From a virus: 42,850 nt of DNA. Below the pieces are notes generated by a model, which saw nothing but the letters and a program-made list of their open reading frames with translations, was not told the DNA's origin and made no database searches. Within the stretch, counting starts at the first letter, position 1; each line of letters opens with the position of its first letter. Location of the stretch: the IMG/VR virus record IMGVR_UViG_3300047564_002615, positions 1 through 42,850 of that record. One strand, given 5' to 3'. The position numbers and the translations under genes were made by a program. Shown here one piece after another: positions 1 to 8,667 of the stretch.

Positions 1-647
1 TCGCTTTGAGGCTTTAGCGTTACGTTTATGCCTTGCTCATGGAAGAATAATGCATTGTCCCAGTCACGTTCAAACCATTCAGGTACCATAACCATGTTGA
101 TAGTAACTTGAACATCGTGTTCTTGACATAGTATTAGTTTGTCTGCAAAGTCCTGCATCTTTGCTGTTGTATCTAAATGCTCAGTATGCAAACTTGCTGT
201 AATGCTTGCTCTGTGAAACGGCTTTGCATAATCTACGTATGTTTCAAACCATTTCATAGGTCGAGAACAGTTTGATGTCATGTGTATGCTAGTATAATTG
301 GTATTAGGCGTATCGTCTGCTAGATACTTTAGAATATCTAAGTAACCTGGATGGAATGTAGGTTCACCTCCACTTAACGAAAAGTGGAAACTATTGAATC
401 CATTGTCACGTGCTTGTCGTTTTATTTCGTCGATGGTTTTGAGACATAACTCTGTAGGTCTATGATCTTTTTTGTCGGATCTTGCATATGGCCAACAGTA
501 GCTACATCTGTAGTTGCAGAATCTGCCGAGGAGCCAAGATACAGTAAATATGTCTCTATATAAGAGTGTCCGCTGTCCGACTTGAACAATTTCGTCAAAC
601 GGGATTTTGGTAAAATCATAGTTGCTCCATTTTAAATCTTCAGTCAT
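1..647 (-). CDS. Radical SAM protein, 3'-truncated by window edge
   Basis: Open frame from an ATG at 647 that runs off the left edge without a stop, so only about 215 N-terminal residues are visible. Residues 44-51 read CNYRCSYC, the CX3CX2C motif that binds the SAM-cleaving [4Fe-4S] cluster. An SGGEPTF motif about 50 residues later is the GGE motif that contacts SAM. The opening resembles the CNxxCxYC proteins at 37576-38463 and 38451-39485, which have a Cys-rich C-terminal cluster domain. The same domain may lie beyond the edge here. A consensus sigma70-type promoter sits immediately upstream (653-681), so it can be transcribed separately from the gene at 696-1772. Substrate unknown. Confidence 0.88.
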   Translation of the reverse strand, partial: MTEDLKWSNYDFTKIPFDEIVQVGQRTLLYRDIFTVSWLLGRFCNYRCSYCWPYARSDKKDHRPTELCLKTIDEIKRQARDNGFNSFHFSLSGGEPTFHPGYLDILKYLADDTPNTNYTSIHMTSNCSRPMKWFETYVDYAKPFHRASITASLHTEHLDTTAKMQDFADKLILCQEHDVQVTINMVMVPEWFERDWDNALFFHEQGINVTLKPQS

Positions 648-681
648 TTCTTATTGTACTATATTTTTTTCTTTTTGTCAA
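648..681 (-). promoter_or_regulatory. Sigma70-type promoter for the 1-647 gene
   Basis: On the minus strand TTGACA (676-681) is followed after exactly 17 bases by TACAAT (653-658). Five bases (AAGAA) then separate it from the ATG at 647. It lies in the 48-bp gap between two same-strand genes. The expected transcription start falls at or within two bases of the ATG, so the mRNA would be leaderless; no Shine-Dalgarno is present. The match is five or six of six at both hexamers with ideal spacing. Confidence 0.6.
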
Positions 682-695
682 AATTAATTTTAAAT

Positions 696-1772
696 TTATA
701 TATCTACTTGTAAGTTTTGTTCTGCTTCTCTTTTTACTATGCCGCAGGTTCTAATACAACGAGGAATAACATTGCTACTAGTCCAACTTTTTAAAAGATC
801 TTTAAAAAACTGATGTGCTAAAACTTGACTCCACGATTGTTCTTTTAAATTTAGCTGGCCAATAGGATACTTTAATTCTGCGTGTGACATAGTTTTAAAA
901 GTTTCGTATTGGTCGCTAATATAACAACATGGAAAAACTTCCATTCTACTATTGATATACATTTTTTGAGATTCTCGGTATATACATTCAATTTTCCAAT
1001 CGGTGTTTGGCAACGGTTTATCTGCATATCTGAAATCTTCTAATGTATTAAAATCGTTTTTATGATCTGTCTTCACCTGTTGTAAAAATTCAGTCATCTC
1101 TTTTAGACTAGGATGTCTATATTCAGGATCTAGTGGCGGTTCTAAATAGTGCGTAACATTACCTTCTGCATCTAACACAGGATATGGATTAAATCTGTCA
1201 AATCTCGGTGTACGTCTAAATCTAAAATTATCTACTCCTAATTCTTTTGCAAGTGCTTTACTGCTTTCCATTTCATGTTCGTTATGTTTAAACACAAGAA
1301 AGTCCCACCGTGTTCTTACAGGACTATCACAAACAATCTTTAGATGCTTCAGTATTTTGTTTACATCAGTGTTTTGCCTATAAAGATGATTTGTTTCAAT
1401 TCCATCAATACCAAAAGTAATTCTATCTCCACTGTCAAGGATGTCAACAAAACGTTTCCACCAACTTTCAGTTTTAAGACTGCCATTGGTAAACATTTCA
1501 ATCTGAGCACCGGCATCTTTTGCTGCTTTTACTGCTTCAAACACATTTTTTGCTGCAATAGGATCGCCGTGAGTTCCACAAAAATAAACAAATTTTAAGT
1601 TAGGTAGGTCTCTGAATGCTTTAGAAACATCAGTTAAATTCCATTCGGCAAGACCCCTTCCGGGATTAGCCAGACCTCCAAATTGATTTCTATCGCACAT
1701 AGGACATGCAGCATTGCACTTGTTTGTAATTTCAACGTGCAACTCACGTATACTATCAGGTTCTAAAAACAT
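696..1772 (-). CDS. Radical SAM/SPASM-type protein (CPMC group)
   Basis: 358 residues. C19-x3-C23-x2-C26 (CNAACPMC) near the N terminus is the rSAM cluster motif, and CGTHGDP takes the place of the GGEP motif. The C-terminal region has a Cys pattern expected for an auxiliary Fe-S (SPASM/twitch) domain: ECIYRES, then FPCC, then CIRTCG. It is a paralogue of 9990-11051, 12469-13548 and 39442-40488, sharing the FDGIE/GLxxxNHLYR region and a C-terminal PCC...CG layout. SPASM rSAM enzymes usually modify peptides or proteins; the substrate here is not evident. The start at 1772 faces the divergent gene at 1833 across 60 bp. Confidence 0.88.
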   Translation of the reverse strand: MFLEPDSIRELHVEITNKCNAACPMCDRNQFGGLANPGRGLAEWNLTDVSKAFRDLPNLKFVYFCGTHGDPIAAKNVFEAVKAAKDAGAQIEMFTNGSLKTESWWKRFVDILDSGDRITFGIDGIETNHLYRQNTDVNKILKHLKIVCDSPVRTRWDFLVFKHNEHEMESSKALAKELGVDNFRFRRTPRFDRFNPYPVLDAEGNVTHYLEPPLDPEYRHPSLKEMTEFLQQVKTDHKNDFNTLEDFRYADKPLPNTDWKIECIYRESQKMYINSRMEVFPCCYISDQYETFKTMSHAELKYPIGQLNLKEQSWSQVLAHQFFKDLLKSWTSSNVIPRCIRTCGIVKREAEQNLQVDI

Positions 1773-1777
1773 AAAAC

Positions 1778-1785
1778 TACCTTAT
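1778..1785 (-). promoter_or_regulatory. Weak late-type promoter box for 696-1772
   Basis: Minus strand ATAAGGTA, five bases (GTTTT) before the ATG at 1772. The position equals that of the TATAAATA / GATAAGTA boxes before other operon heads in this window, but the match is poorer (one extra G). Read by analogy only. Confidence 0.3.
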
Positions 1786-1827
1786 AATAAATATAGTGTA
1801 TTTAACAGTTAAAAAACTTACAGAGAG
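1786..1827 (+). promoter_or_regulatory. Late-type promoter box and ribosome site for 1833 operon
   Basis: AATAAATA at 1786-1793 differs by one base from the T4 late promoter octamer TATAAATA. A purine-rich AGAGAG at 1822-1827 lies five bases before the ATG at 1833 and can serve as a Shine-Dalgarno. Unlike most operon heads here, this gene would have a leader of about 33 bases. Confidence 0.45.
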
Positions 1828-1832
1828 ATTTT

Positions 1833-3347
1833 ATGACAGATATTGTGTTTTTAACACTGCCGCGACTGGAACTTAGGGCACCTATAACAGCCCCTGCAAT
1901 ACTAAAGGCCATGGTAGAACAGCATGGGTTTAGTGCATTTTGTTATGACTTGAATTTAGATCTTTGGCATAGTATTGACACAGAAAAGCACGGACATGTT
2001 TGGTTTGATACTGACTTAACTTTTAGATACGAAGATAAGTTTGAAGAATTTTGGAATGAACATATCGAGCCATGTGTTCCAAAATGGCTAGCAACTATAC
2101 AAAGTAAAAATCCTAAATGGATAGGCATAACAATTTTTAGTCAGCGTAGCAAATGGGTTACAATCCGCATTTGTAAAATGTTTAGAGAAAAGTTACCAAA
2201 TGTAAAGATTGTTGTAGGCGGACCTTTTGCCGAGTTCACTGGCCCTAGCTTGTACAAAAATAATCTAACCGATGCATATGTTATCGGCGAAGGTGAAGAA
2301 GCTATTGTTAATATATTAAACGGAAACCTAAACGCACCCGGTATAAATGGTATTCCGCCTAGTCAAATAAATGACTTAGATACAATTCCTATTCCCGACT
2401 ATAGCGATTTTCCAATGGACAAATATCCGAGTACTTGGTTTGACCCTAGAATAAAGGACAAAACCAAGATGGGCACTGAATTTGTTTACATAACTGGCAG
2501 CCGCGGCTGTGTACGCAAATGTACTTTTTGTGATATTCAAAGCGTATGGCCAAAATTTAGGTATCGCAGTGGTAAAAGTGTTGCAGAAGAAATGCAAACA
2601 CAAAACAATGCTTATGGTAGTAAAAGATTTTTGTTTACAGACAGTTTGCTTAATGGTAGTGTAAAGCAACTAAAAGATATTTGTACTACACTTATTGATT
2701 ATAAAGACAAAGGTACAATGTCGCCTGTTCTGTGGCAAGGACAGTTTATAGCACGACCAGAACATCAGATGAAAGAAGATGTTTACAGGTTAATGTATGA
2801 AGCAGGATTAAGATTTGTAAGTATCGGTGTAGAAAGTGGAAGCGAAAAGATACGTGACGATATGCGTAAAATGTTCAACGATGAAGCTATGGACTTTACT
2901 TTTCGCATGTGTGCAAAATATAAAATAGAAATGGCATGGTTATTGCTTGTAGGCTATCCTACCGAAACTGAAGAAGAGTTCCAAAAAACTCTAGACATGT
3001 TGGAAAAATATAATTGGATTAATCAACAAGGGCTAATACGTAGTGTTGCACTTGGGCCAACGCTAGATATTGTTCCAGGATCTCCTTTGTGGAATAAACA
3101 GAAAGAACTCGGAATCACTTGGGACCAGAACGATCATTGGATATATAAAGATAATACACGAGAAGTTAGAATACGTAGGTGGCTAACACTCAAAGAAAAA
3201 TGTTTAGAACTAAACTACCCTATTGTTGAAAAAGCTACCGATCATTTACTAGCAGAGTTAGAAAAAATTACAGCACAAAAACAACAAACTGTACATATTT
3301 ATGATCATTACAATGAAGGTGCAGGAGCGATGGGGCCAAGCGTATGA
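1833..3347 (+). CDS. Class-B-type radical SAM protein with N-terminal B12-binding-like domain
   Basis: 504 residues. The first ~190 residues have the Rossmann-like layout of cobalamin-binding domains of class-B rSAM enzymes (MTDIVFLTLP opening, KIVVGGPFAEF, YVIGEGEEA). No DxHxxG cobalamin-ligating motif is visible, as in many members. The rSAM motif is C226-x3-C230-x2-C233 (CVRKCTFC), followed by the later strands of the SAM barrel (VSIGVESGSE, LLVGYPTETEEE). The family includes methyltransferases, methylthiotransferases and ring-forming enzymes; the reaction here is not predictable. It heads a six-gene plus-strand operon and overlaps the next gene by 4 bases (ATGA). Confidence 0.85.
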   Translation: MTDIVFLTLPRLELRAPITAPAILKAMVEQHGFSAFCYDLNLDLWHSIDTEKHGHVWFDTDLTFRYEDKFEEFWNEHIEPCVPKWLATIQSKNPKWIGITIFSQRSKWVTIRICKMFREKLPNVKIVVGGPFAEFTGPSLYKNNLTDAYVIGEGEEAIVNILNGNLNAPGINGIPPSQINDLDTIPIPDYSDFPMDKYPSTWFDPRIKDKTKMGTEFVYITGSRGCVRKCTFCDIQSVWPKFRYRSGKSVAEEMQTQNNAYGSKRFLFTDSLLNGSVKQLKDICTTLIDYKDKGTMSPVLWQGQFIARPEHQMKEDVYRLMYEAGLRFVSIGVESGSEKIRDDMRKMFNDEAMDFTFRMCAKYKIEMAWLLLVGYPTETEEEFQKTLDMLEKYNWINQQGLIRSVALGPTLDIVPGSPLWNKQKELGITWDQNDHWIYKDNTREVRIRRWLTLKEKCLELNYPIVEKATDHLLAELEKITAQKQQTVHIYDHYNEGAGAMGPSV

Positions 3348-3973
3348 TAATACCACAAAAATATAATATCGATGACCAGTTTAAAGATACACTCGAACAA
3401 ATTCATCAATATGCTAAAAATATCAACAACGACGATGTAACTTTTGAACCAAAAATTAGGACAGGAAATACATTTAAAAGAGTACCAAAAGAACTTAAAA
3501 GTTTAGTAGAACAAATTCTATACAGTTTACCTGGTGCTGATTTGTTAGAATGGGAATTTGAAGTTTTTTGTTCTCGCAAACCTGTTACGCTACATAATGA
3601 TAGAAATTATTATGAACATTTAGATAAACAGTGTCAGAGAGGTTTTATACTTCCATTAGAGTGGAAAGGGAAAACGCCCGGTACTTTAATATATGACAAA
3701 TGGTATCCTGAAAAACTTGTTATCGGATATGACGAAATTAATGAAGCATTTATATTTAAAAAACTTGTAGGGCGTGAACAGATAGACGATCCTAATATTA
3801 ATTTCAAAGTAGATGATTGTAATTTAATTGACGAATATATTTGGGAAAAGGGTACCTGTTTAATATTTGACAGTAGTCAAATACATAGCAGTAGTGATTT
3901 TGTTATCGATAACGACAGTTACAAATTAAGTATCAACGCCTTGGGATACACAATTGGAAAGAGAGAAGTATAA
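3344..3973 (+). CDS. 2OG-Fe(II) oxygenase-like protein
   Basis: 209 residues. H84-x-D86 (LHND) and a distal H181 (FDSSQIHSS) form an HxD...H facial triad, with K194 (YKLSINALG) in the place that usually holds the 2-oxoglutarate carboxylate. The GTLIYDKW and KGTCLIFDSSQIH strands fit a double-stranded beta-helix. This supports a non-haem iron dioxygenase, but family identity is inferred from motifs only. Its ATG overlaps the upstream stop (ATGA) and its stop overlaps the next start (TAATG). Together with the following gene it gives two oxygenases between a B12-rSAM and two QueC-like enzymes. Confidence 0.65.
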   Translation: MIIPQKYNIDDQFKDTLEQIHQYAKNINNDDVTFEPKIRTGNTFKRVPKELKSLVEQILYSLPGADLLEWEFEVFCSRKPVTLHNDRNYYEHLDKQCQRGFILPLEWKGKTPGTLIYDKWYPEKLVIGYDEINEAFIFKKLVGREQIDDPNINFKVDDCNLIDEYIWEKGTCLIFDSSQIHSSSDFVIDNDSYKLSINALGYTIGKREV

Positions 3974-4692
3974 TGAACCAATCTACAATAATATTAGAAA
4001 ATCATTTTAATTCTGAAGATTTGGAATATCTCCGTAAATTGAAAGCGATATGCAAAGAAGATCCTAACTCAATTAGATCAAGATTGTCTTTACAAAAAAG
4101 AAGTAACAAACTATATGTATGCAGTAATAAAACTATTGTAAATCACAATGATATAGCAAAATGGATAAACGAGCGTTTGCCGTTTGAAAACAAAGACGAA
4201 TACGAATTTCAATCCATTAACTTTTACGAAATACAAGTTCCTTTCGGCATGCATTCAGATACTAGTGCTGACCAAAAATATTTTTATCAAGGCATAATAC
4301 CGTTAGGCGTGGATCCTGCTGACAAGGATGCTTATACTCTTATTTTCGACCAAACATCCGAAGAGAATGTAGAATGGATTCATCCTATATACGAAAAACC
4401 AGATGATTATAAACCGTTTTTTAATAAACCTGTTAGAGATCCATATTATTTTGATAACTGGAAACCAGATTATAAACTTTCAGACGAGGATTGCAAAAAA
4501 TGGTTTGGCAATCATTGGAAATATTGGCAAACTGCCTACGAAGGATTTACTGTACACACCGAATACAAGTGGAACATAGGCGATTTATTTTTGTTTGATA
4601 GCAGACATATGCACTGTGCTACCGCTCTCGAAGAGAAAGGTATTAATTCAAAAGAAGGATTGCTTTTCATCCTAAAAAAGAAAGATGTGTAA
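3973..4692 (+). CDS. 2OG-Fe(II) oxygenase-like protein
   Basis: 239 residues. H94-x-D96 (GMHSDT) and the distal H212/H214 (FDSRHMHCA) give the iron-binding triad of cupin-type dioxygenases; the FQGIIPLGVD and GDLFLFDSRHMH strands fit the jelly roll. A long acidic and aromatic insert lies between the two halves. The TAATG overlap with the previous gene and TAATG with the next imply translational coupling. Similarity to 3344-3973 is limited to the motif layout, so the two may act on different positions or substrates. Confidence 0.65.
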   Translation: MNQSTIILENHFNSEDLEYLRKLKAICKEDPNSIRSRLSLQKRSNKLYVCSNKTIVNHNDIAKWINERLPFENKDEYEFQSINFYEIQVPFGMHSDTSADQKYFYQGIIPLGVDPADKDAYTLIFDQTSEENVEWIHPIYEKPDDYKPFFNKPVRDPYYFDNWKPDYKLSDEDCKKWFGNHWKYWQTAYEGFTVHTEYKWNIGDLFLFDSRHMHCATALEEKGINSKEGLLFILKKKDV

Positions 4693-5519
4693 TGTTTAAA
4701 CATTTAGATACGTTAACTTATATTACTAAATTAAATAGAACATATTCAACTGCTTCTGCAAATACAGGAGCAGGAGAATTATCAATAGTAAATTATTCCT
4801 ATACAGATGTAGATAAAATTGAAATTGGTATACCATTAGGTGACAAACCTGTTGCAGTGTTTATATCCGGCGGGCCTGATAGTGCTATAACAACATATTT
4901 GGTAGTAAAAACAATCAAAGACTTAGGATTCAACAATCCTGTTTATCCGATTACTACAGAGTTTATGGCAAGGCCGTATAATATAAGACATGCATGGAAT
5001 GTATTAAATAAAATCGAAGAATTACTGGATTTTAAATTTGCACAGCATCTTATATTTCCTATGCCTAATCATGCATTAAAAATAAGCGACGAAGATAAAA
5101 AAGTAATAATGTCTAAAAATATAGACGAGTACTTTAATCGTTATCAAATTTATACATTGTTCAACGGATTAACTGCAAACCCACCAGATGATGCTATAGT
5201 GGATACAATTTATGCACAACGCCAAGCTGAACGTAATAGCGTTGATGCTGTATTACAAAAACTAAAACAAAGTTATAATCAATATCCGTTGTTGTTTTCT
5301 CATAAACAAATAGCAGCATACTTTTTTGAAAAATTTGATTTACTAGAATCTCTATTTCCATTAACAAGAAGTTGCGAAGCAGAACTCGAAGAATCACATT
5401 ATTTTACTAAAACATGTTTCGAAATAAGACATGCTGAGCAGTTGTGTTGGTGGTGTCAAGAACGTAAATGGGGATTCAATCATTATCGTCCTGCTGATTT
5501 TATACAAAAGGTGAAATAA
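4692..5519 (+). CDS. QueC-like PP-loop ATPase
   Basis: 275 residues. SGGPDSA at 59-65 is the PP-loop that binds ATP in the adenine nucleotide alpha-hydrolase superfamily. The C terminus reads RSCE...TKTC...LCWWCQERKWGF, close in layout to the Zn-binding tail of 7-cyano-7-deazaguanine synthase QueC (SC...CGxCxxCxxR). One of the expected Cys is displaced: the sibling at 5519 has CGSCWWC, this one only LCWWC, with an extra upstream C that may compensate. QueC adenylates a carboxylate and turns it into a nitrile. A relative could activate a different carboxylate. No QueD, QueE or FolE is seen in the window. Confidence 0.75.
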   Translation: MFKHLDTLTYITKLNRTYSTASANTGAGELSIVNYSYTDVDKIEIGIPLGDKPVAVFISGGPDSAITTYLVVKTIKDLGFNNPVYPITTEFMARPYNIRHAWNVLNKIEELLDFKFAQHLIFPMPNHALKISDEDKKVIMSKNIDEYFNRYQIYTLFNGLTANPPDDAIVDTIYAQRQAERNSVDAVLQKLKQSYNQYPLLFSHKQIAAYFFEKFDLLESLFPLTRSCEAELEESHYFTKTCFEIRHAEQLCWWCQERKWGFNHYRPADFIQKVK

Positions 5520-6313
5520 TGCTTACAAGACAAATAGCAAATTCAAACGAAACAGCTGAAATATACGCAGATATAGAAATCAAATTTACAGCCGACAGCG
5601 GATCTAGTACAATTGTTCCATTAGGAAAAGATTGGAACACAGTTGGCATACAATTATCAGGCGGCTTAGACAGTGCTTTACTTTTATACCTAACTACAAA
5701 GGCTATACAAGAATCCGGATTTAATATTTGCATACAACCAATTAGTGTGTTTATTCCTACTAAGGCAAAAAATATTGTTGCTACAGAAGCTATTATTAAA
5801 AAAGTTAAAGAATTAACTGGTGCCAATTTTATTAATGATGGATTAGTTTTCAATATGTCGATTTCTGATACAAGCACTAATGATGGTAAAAAAGATAGAT
5901 TTTTTGACTCTACTATTTTAAAACTGTTTGAAGATAGAGTAATAGATTTTGAATATAACGGTAACACAAAAAATCCGCCGGAGCATATTAGAAAACACTT
6001 TCGTTATGATCAGTATAGACAAAAAAATAGAGACAATGCTGAATCTATATACAATAATCCTTATGGTGCCAGTCCGCACTACAACATGGATAAAAAAGAT
6101 ATTGTAAATCTATATGTTAAACACAATCTTATAGAAGAACTAGCACCGTTAACGCTTTCGTGTGACGAGGATGTCGATATAGTTTACGCAAACAAATTAA
6201 ATGTACCATGCGGATCATGCTGGTGGTGTGAGGAACGCAAGTGGGGATTTAGTTCTAACAATGTAAAAGACCCTGCACCTATACTAACTTTTGAAGAATA
6301 CAAGAATCTGTAA
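5519..6313 (+). CDS. QueC-like PP-loop ATPase
   Basis: 264 residues, tandem paralogue of the preceding gene. The PP-loop is SGGLDSA (47-53). The C-terminal zinc-site pattern is complete: LSCDED then CGSCWWCEERKWGF. The shared KNPPEHI / ANPPDDA segment and the CWWCxERKWGF tail tie it to 4692-5519 and to 34831-35526. Its start overlaps the previous stop (TAATG), and the next gene begins one base after its stop. ATP-dependent activation of a carboxylate or amide is the family chemistry; the substrate is unknown. Confidence 0.78.
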   Translation: MLTRQIANSNETAEIYADIEIKFTADSGSSTIVPLGKDWNTVGIQLSGGLDSALLLYLTTKAIQESGFNICIQPISVFIPTKAKNIVATEAIIKKVKELTGANFINDGLVFNMSISDTSTNDGKKDRFFDSTILKLFEDRVIDFEYNGNTKNPPEHIRKHFRYDQYRQKNRDNAESIYNNPYGASPHYNMDKKDIVNLYVKHNLIEELAPLTLSCDEDVDIVYANKLNVPCGSCWWCEERKWGFSSNNVKDPAPILTFEEYKNL

Positions 6314-6314
6314 T

Positions 6315-7496
6315 ATGGACATACCCAGTAAAACATTTTGCAGTATGGCATGGGATCATCAATTTATCGATCCTACAGGCAGAGTAAAACCGTGTTGTAG
6401 ATTTGCAGAAAAATACAGGCCCAATGAGAACAATCTTAAAGAAAAAACTTTGAGCGAAGTTTTTTACGGGGGCTGGATGAATGATGTTCGCGATAAAATG
6501 ATGCGTGGCGAACAAGTAAACGGGTGTATTCGTTGCTACCAAGAAGAAGCCGCTGGCAAACGCAGTCTGCGTGAACGCTATCACGATAGCAAGGAGTTAC
6601 CGATTGATCAGTTAGTTGATTTAGATAATCCAAAGATTAGATGGATCGAACTTGCTATTAGCAATGACTGTAACTTAGCATGTCGCATGTGTGACAGTCG
6701 CTATTCTTGGAAATGGTTCAAAGAAGAACAAGCTATATTTGGCACTACTTATAATACTGTTGAAAAAAGTAAAAGTGATATATCAAATATCTATCCATTT
6801 ATAAACGATCTTGTACATATTAAATTCACTGGTGGAGAACCGTTGATGACCAAGGATCAATGGGCATTAGTGGATAAAATGTTAGCCGAACGTGATTGCA
6901 GTGATATACTTTTAAATTATAGCACCAATTGTACTATTATGCCCAAAGACAACTGGATAAAAAAATGGAGTAAATTTAAACAGGTAGAATTTGCTTTAAG
7001 CTTTGATAGTTCAAATAAAGACGAAAGTGAGTATATACGTTGGCCAGCAAAGTATGAAACAACAGAAGCTGTTACTAAAAGGTTTTTAGAACTTAAACAA
7101 AGTCATGGATTTCACGTGTTTTTACGCAGCACAATTAGTTTGTTAAACGTTTGGCATATGCCAGAAAGTATGCAATGGTGGGCAGAGCATGACCAAGGAG
7201 TGCAGATTATGAATCCTACGCACTTGACTTATCCGGAAATCCTTTGTGTTACTGTATTACCGGCACACATTAAAAAACGTGTTACAGAAAAGTTTGACAA
7301 TTATATTTTAAATTCAAGTAACGAAAAAATAAACAAAAGTCTTGAATATATAAGAAACTTTATGAATAGCAAGGATGATAGTTACTTATTGCCGCAACTA
7401 AAAACTTATTTAGAGGGCACTGACAAATATAGAGAGCAAGATTTTTTTAAGTCTTATCCTCAATTTTTAGATCTATTTTTTCACTTAGATAGTTAA
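6315..7496 (+). CDS. N-terminal-twitch radical SAM protein
   Basis: 393 residues, starting at the ATG one base after the upstream stop. An upstream in-frame start at 6291 would overlap that gene and add eight residues ahead of the conserved KTFC opening. A Cys-rich N-terminal domain (C9, C27-C28, C71-x2-C74) with WxxxVRDKMMRGE and EEAAGKRSLR resembles a twitch/SPASM Fe-S domain placed before the core. The rSAM motif follows at C119-x3-C123-x2-C126 (CNLACRMC), and TGGEPLM is the SAM-contact motif. One of seven such proteins in the window. The 3' end overlaps the convergent gene by 50 bases. Confidence 0.88.
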   Translation: MDIPSKTFCSMAWDHQFIDPTGRVKPCCRFAEKYRPNENNLKEKTLSEVFYGGWMNDVRDKMMRGEQVNGCIRCYQEEAAGKRSLRERYHDSKELPIDQLVDLDNPKIRWIELAISNDCNLACRMCDSRYSWKWFKEEQAIFGTTYNTVEKSKSDISNIYPFINDLVHIKFTGGEPLMTKDQWALVDKMLAERDCSDILLNYSTNCTIMPKDNWIKKWSKFKQVEFALSFDSSNKDESEYIRWPAKYETTEAVTKRFLELKQSHGFHVFLRSTISLLNVWHMPESMQWWAEHDQGVQIMNPTHLTYPEILCVTVLPAHIKKRVTEKFDNYILNSSNEKINKSLEYIRNFMNSKDDSYLLPQLKTYLEGTDKYREQDFFKSYPQFLDLFFHLDS

Positions 7497-8667
7497 AAAG
7501 TTCTGGAGTGACATCTTTAAAATGTATACCACGTTCAAGTGTAAAATAATTTAGTGCATCAACTGTTAAGGGTACTTTGTCAACTTTGGTTCCAATATGT
7601 TTTTTGAAATTGTTTAAATTAAAAATTACCTCATCTAAGTTTGCTATTACATCATGTTTATCAGACATGTATTCAATACATTTGTCAATATAAACTAAAA
7701 ACCTTTTGTCTAAGACATCAATAGATAATGCATCGGGTTGATATACAATGTTAGCACTTATGTAAACTCCATTTGTATTGTACTTTTTACACAAATCAAT
7801 AAAAAATTTAAAATAAGATAATGTATCAACAATAGACACACAGTTTATAGACATGTTTGTCGATATGGTAAAGCCTGCTGCAAACCATGTATTTAAATTA
7901 TCAACATATTGTTTATAACTGCTTCCATGTCTTACATATTCGTAATTTTTTCCTGTGCTTTCTCCACTGACTGAGATGTACACATGTAGATTTTTATAAG
8001 TTTTTTTATAATCTCCGAGTTGCTTTATTATTTTTTGTAATAGATTAGTAGGAGTATTGCAATTTGTTTGCAGCCCTATTGTTAAACTTTTATCGTGGTT
8101 GGTATTCTTATAAAAGCTAGTAATACATAATTCTAAAAGATTTTTTTTATTAACAGTAGTCAACATAGGCTCTCCTCCTAATAATACTATTTCAGTTATT
8201 TTATTATCAGGTTGTGTGTTTCCGACGCTAGTTATATAATCAAATATTTTTTCAGAATTATTATTTTTTATATTCGTGTTTTTATTTGAACAAGAAAAAT
8301 TTGGGGGCGTGTGTTTTGTAGTTTTCAATTCTGCTAACCATTGACTGCTATATTGTGCATTACAATAGATGCATTTACTATCACATGTATTATCAAAAAA
8401 TAATTCTATTTTTTTATAGATATCAAGTTTGTAAAATTTATAGAATTCGTTTCCAAGTTGTCTCCAACTTTTGGCATTTGCCTTTTCAGTATCCCAACAG
8501 ATATTGCATTCACGTATACGTCTACCTTTAGTTAAAGCTTTTTCTGCTTTTTTTAGTTCTTTGCTGCCTATCTGATTTATATGAGCCATTTTACAGCAAA
8601 GAGACTCTGTATTTTGTAAGTTGTCAAAAATTCTTTCAATGGAAGACCTTTTGCAGAAATTACTCAT
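7447..8667 (-). CDS. N-terminal-twitch radical SAM protein, divergent member
   Basis: 406 residues from the ATG at 8667, chosen because MSNFC aligns with the opening of the sibling proteins and the start overlaps the upstream stop by 8 bases. A longer frame to 8736 would only read through the neighbour. C5, C24-C25 and C54-x2-C57 mark the N-terminal cluster domain, although the segment is short and lacks the usual PW/G features. The rSAM motif is C95-x3-C99-x2-C102 (CDSKCIYC), and LGGEPML follows. Lys/Asn-rich and more divergent than 8660-10000. Last gene of the long minus operon that starts at 19238. Confidence 0.82.
   Translation of the reverse strand: MSNFCKRSSIERIFDNLQNTESLCCKMAHINQIGSKELKKAEKALTKGRRIRECNICWDTEKANAKSWRQLGNEFYKFYKLDIYKKIELFFDNTCDSKCIYCNAQYSSQWLAELKTTKHTPPNFSCSNKNTNIKNNNSEKIFDYITSVGNTQPDNKITEIVLLGGEPMLTTVNKKNLLELCITSFYKNTNHDKSLTIGLQTNCNTPTNLLQKIIKQLGDYKKTYKNLHVYISVSGESTGKNYEYVRHGSSYKQYVDNLNTWFAAGFTISTNMSINCVSIVDTLSYFKFFIDLCKKYNTNGVYISANIVYQPDALSIDVLDKRFLVYIDKCIEYMSDKHDVIANLDEVIFNLNNFKKHIGTKVDKVPLTVDALNYFTLERGIHFKDVTPELFNYLSEKIDLKIEDKT

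Noticed and set aside
422-619. 65-aa frame on the minus strand inside the 1-647 gene
   Set aside because: Out of frame with the CNYRCSYC-bearing reading frame that starts at 647 and has rSAM motifs.
1833-3347. MiaB/RimO-type methylthiotransferase
   Set aside because: Lacks the UPF0004 three-Cys N-terminal domain and TRAM domain; the N-terminal part is B12-binding-like instead.
5500-5967. Long antisense open frame (155 aa) under the QueC-like gene 5519-6313
   Set aside because: Low-complexity Ser/Ile/Leu-rich translation, no start context, and the plus strand holds a motif-rich gene in an operon. A mirror effect of codon use.
4692-6313. Canonical queuosine/archaeosine precursor pathway (queC with queD/queE/folE)
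   Set aside because: No QueD, QueE or GTP cyclohydrolase motifs anywhere in the window; tail and PP-loop fit only a QueC-like relative.
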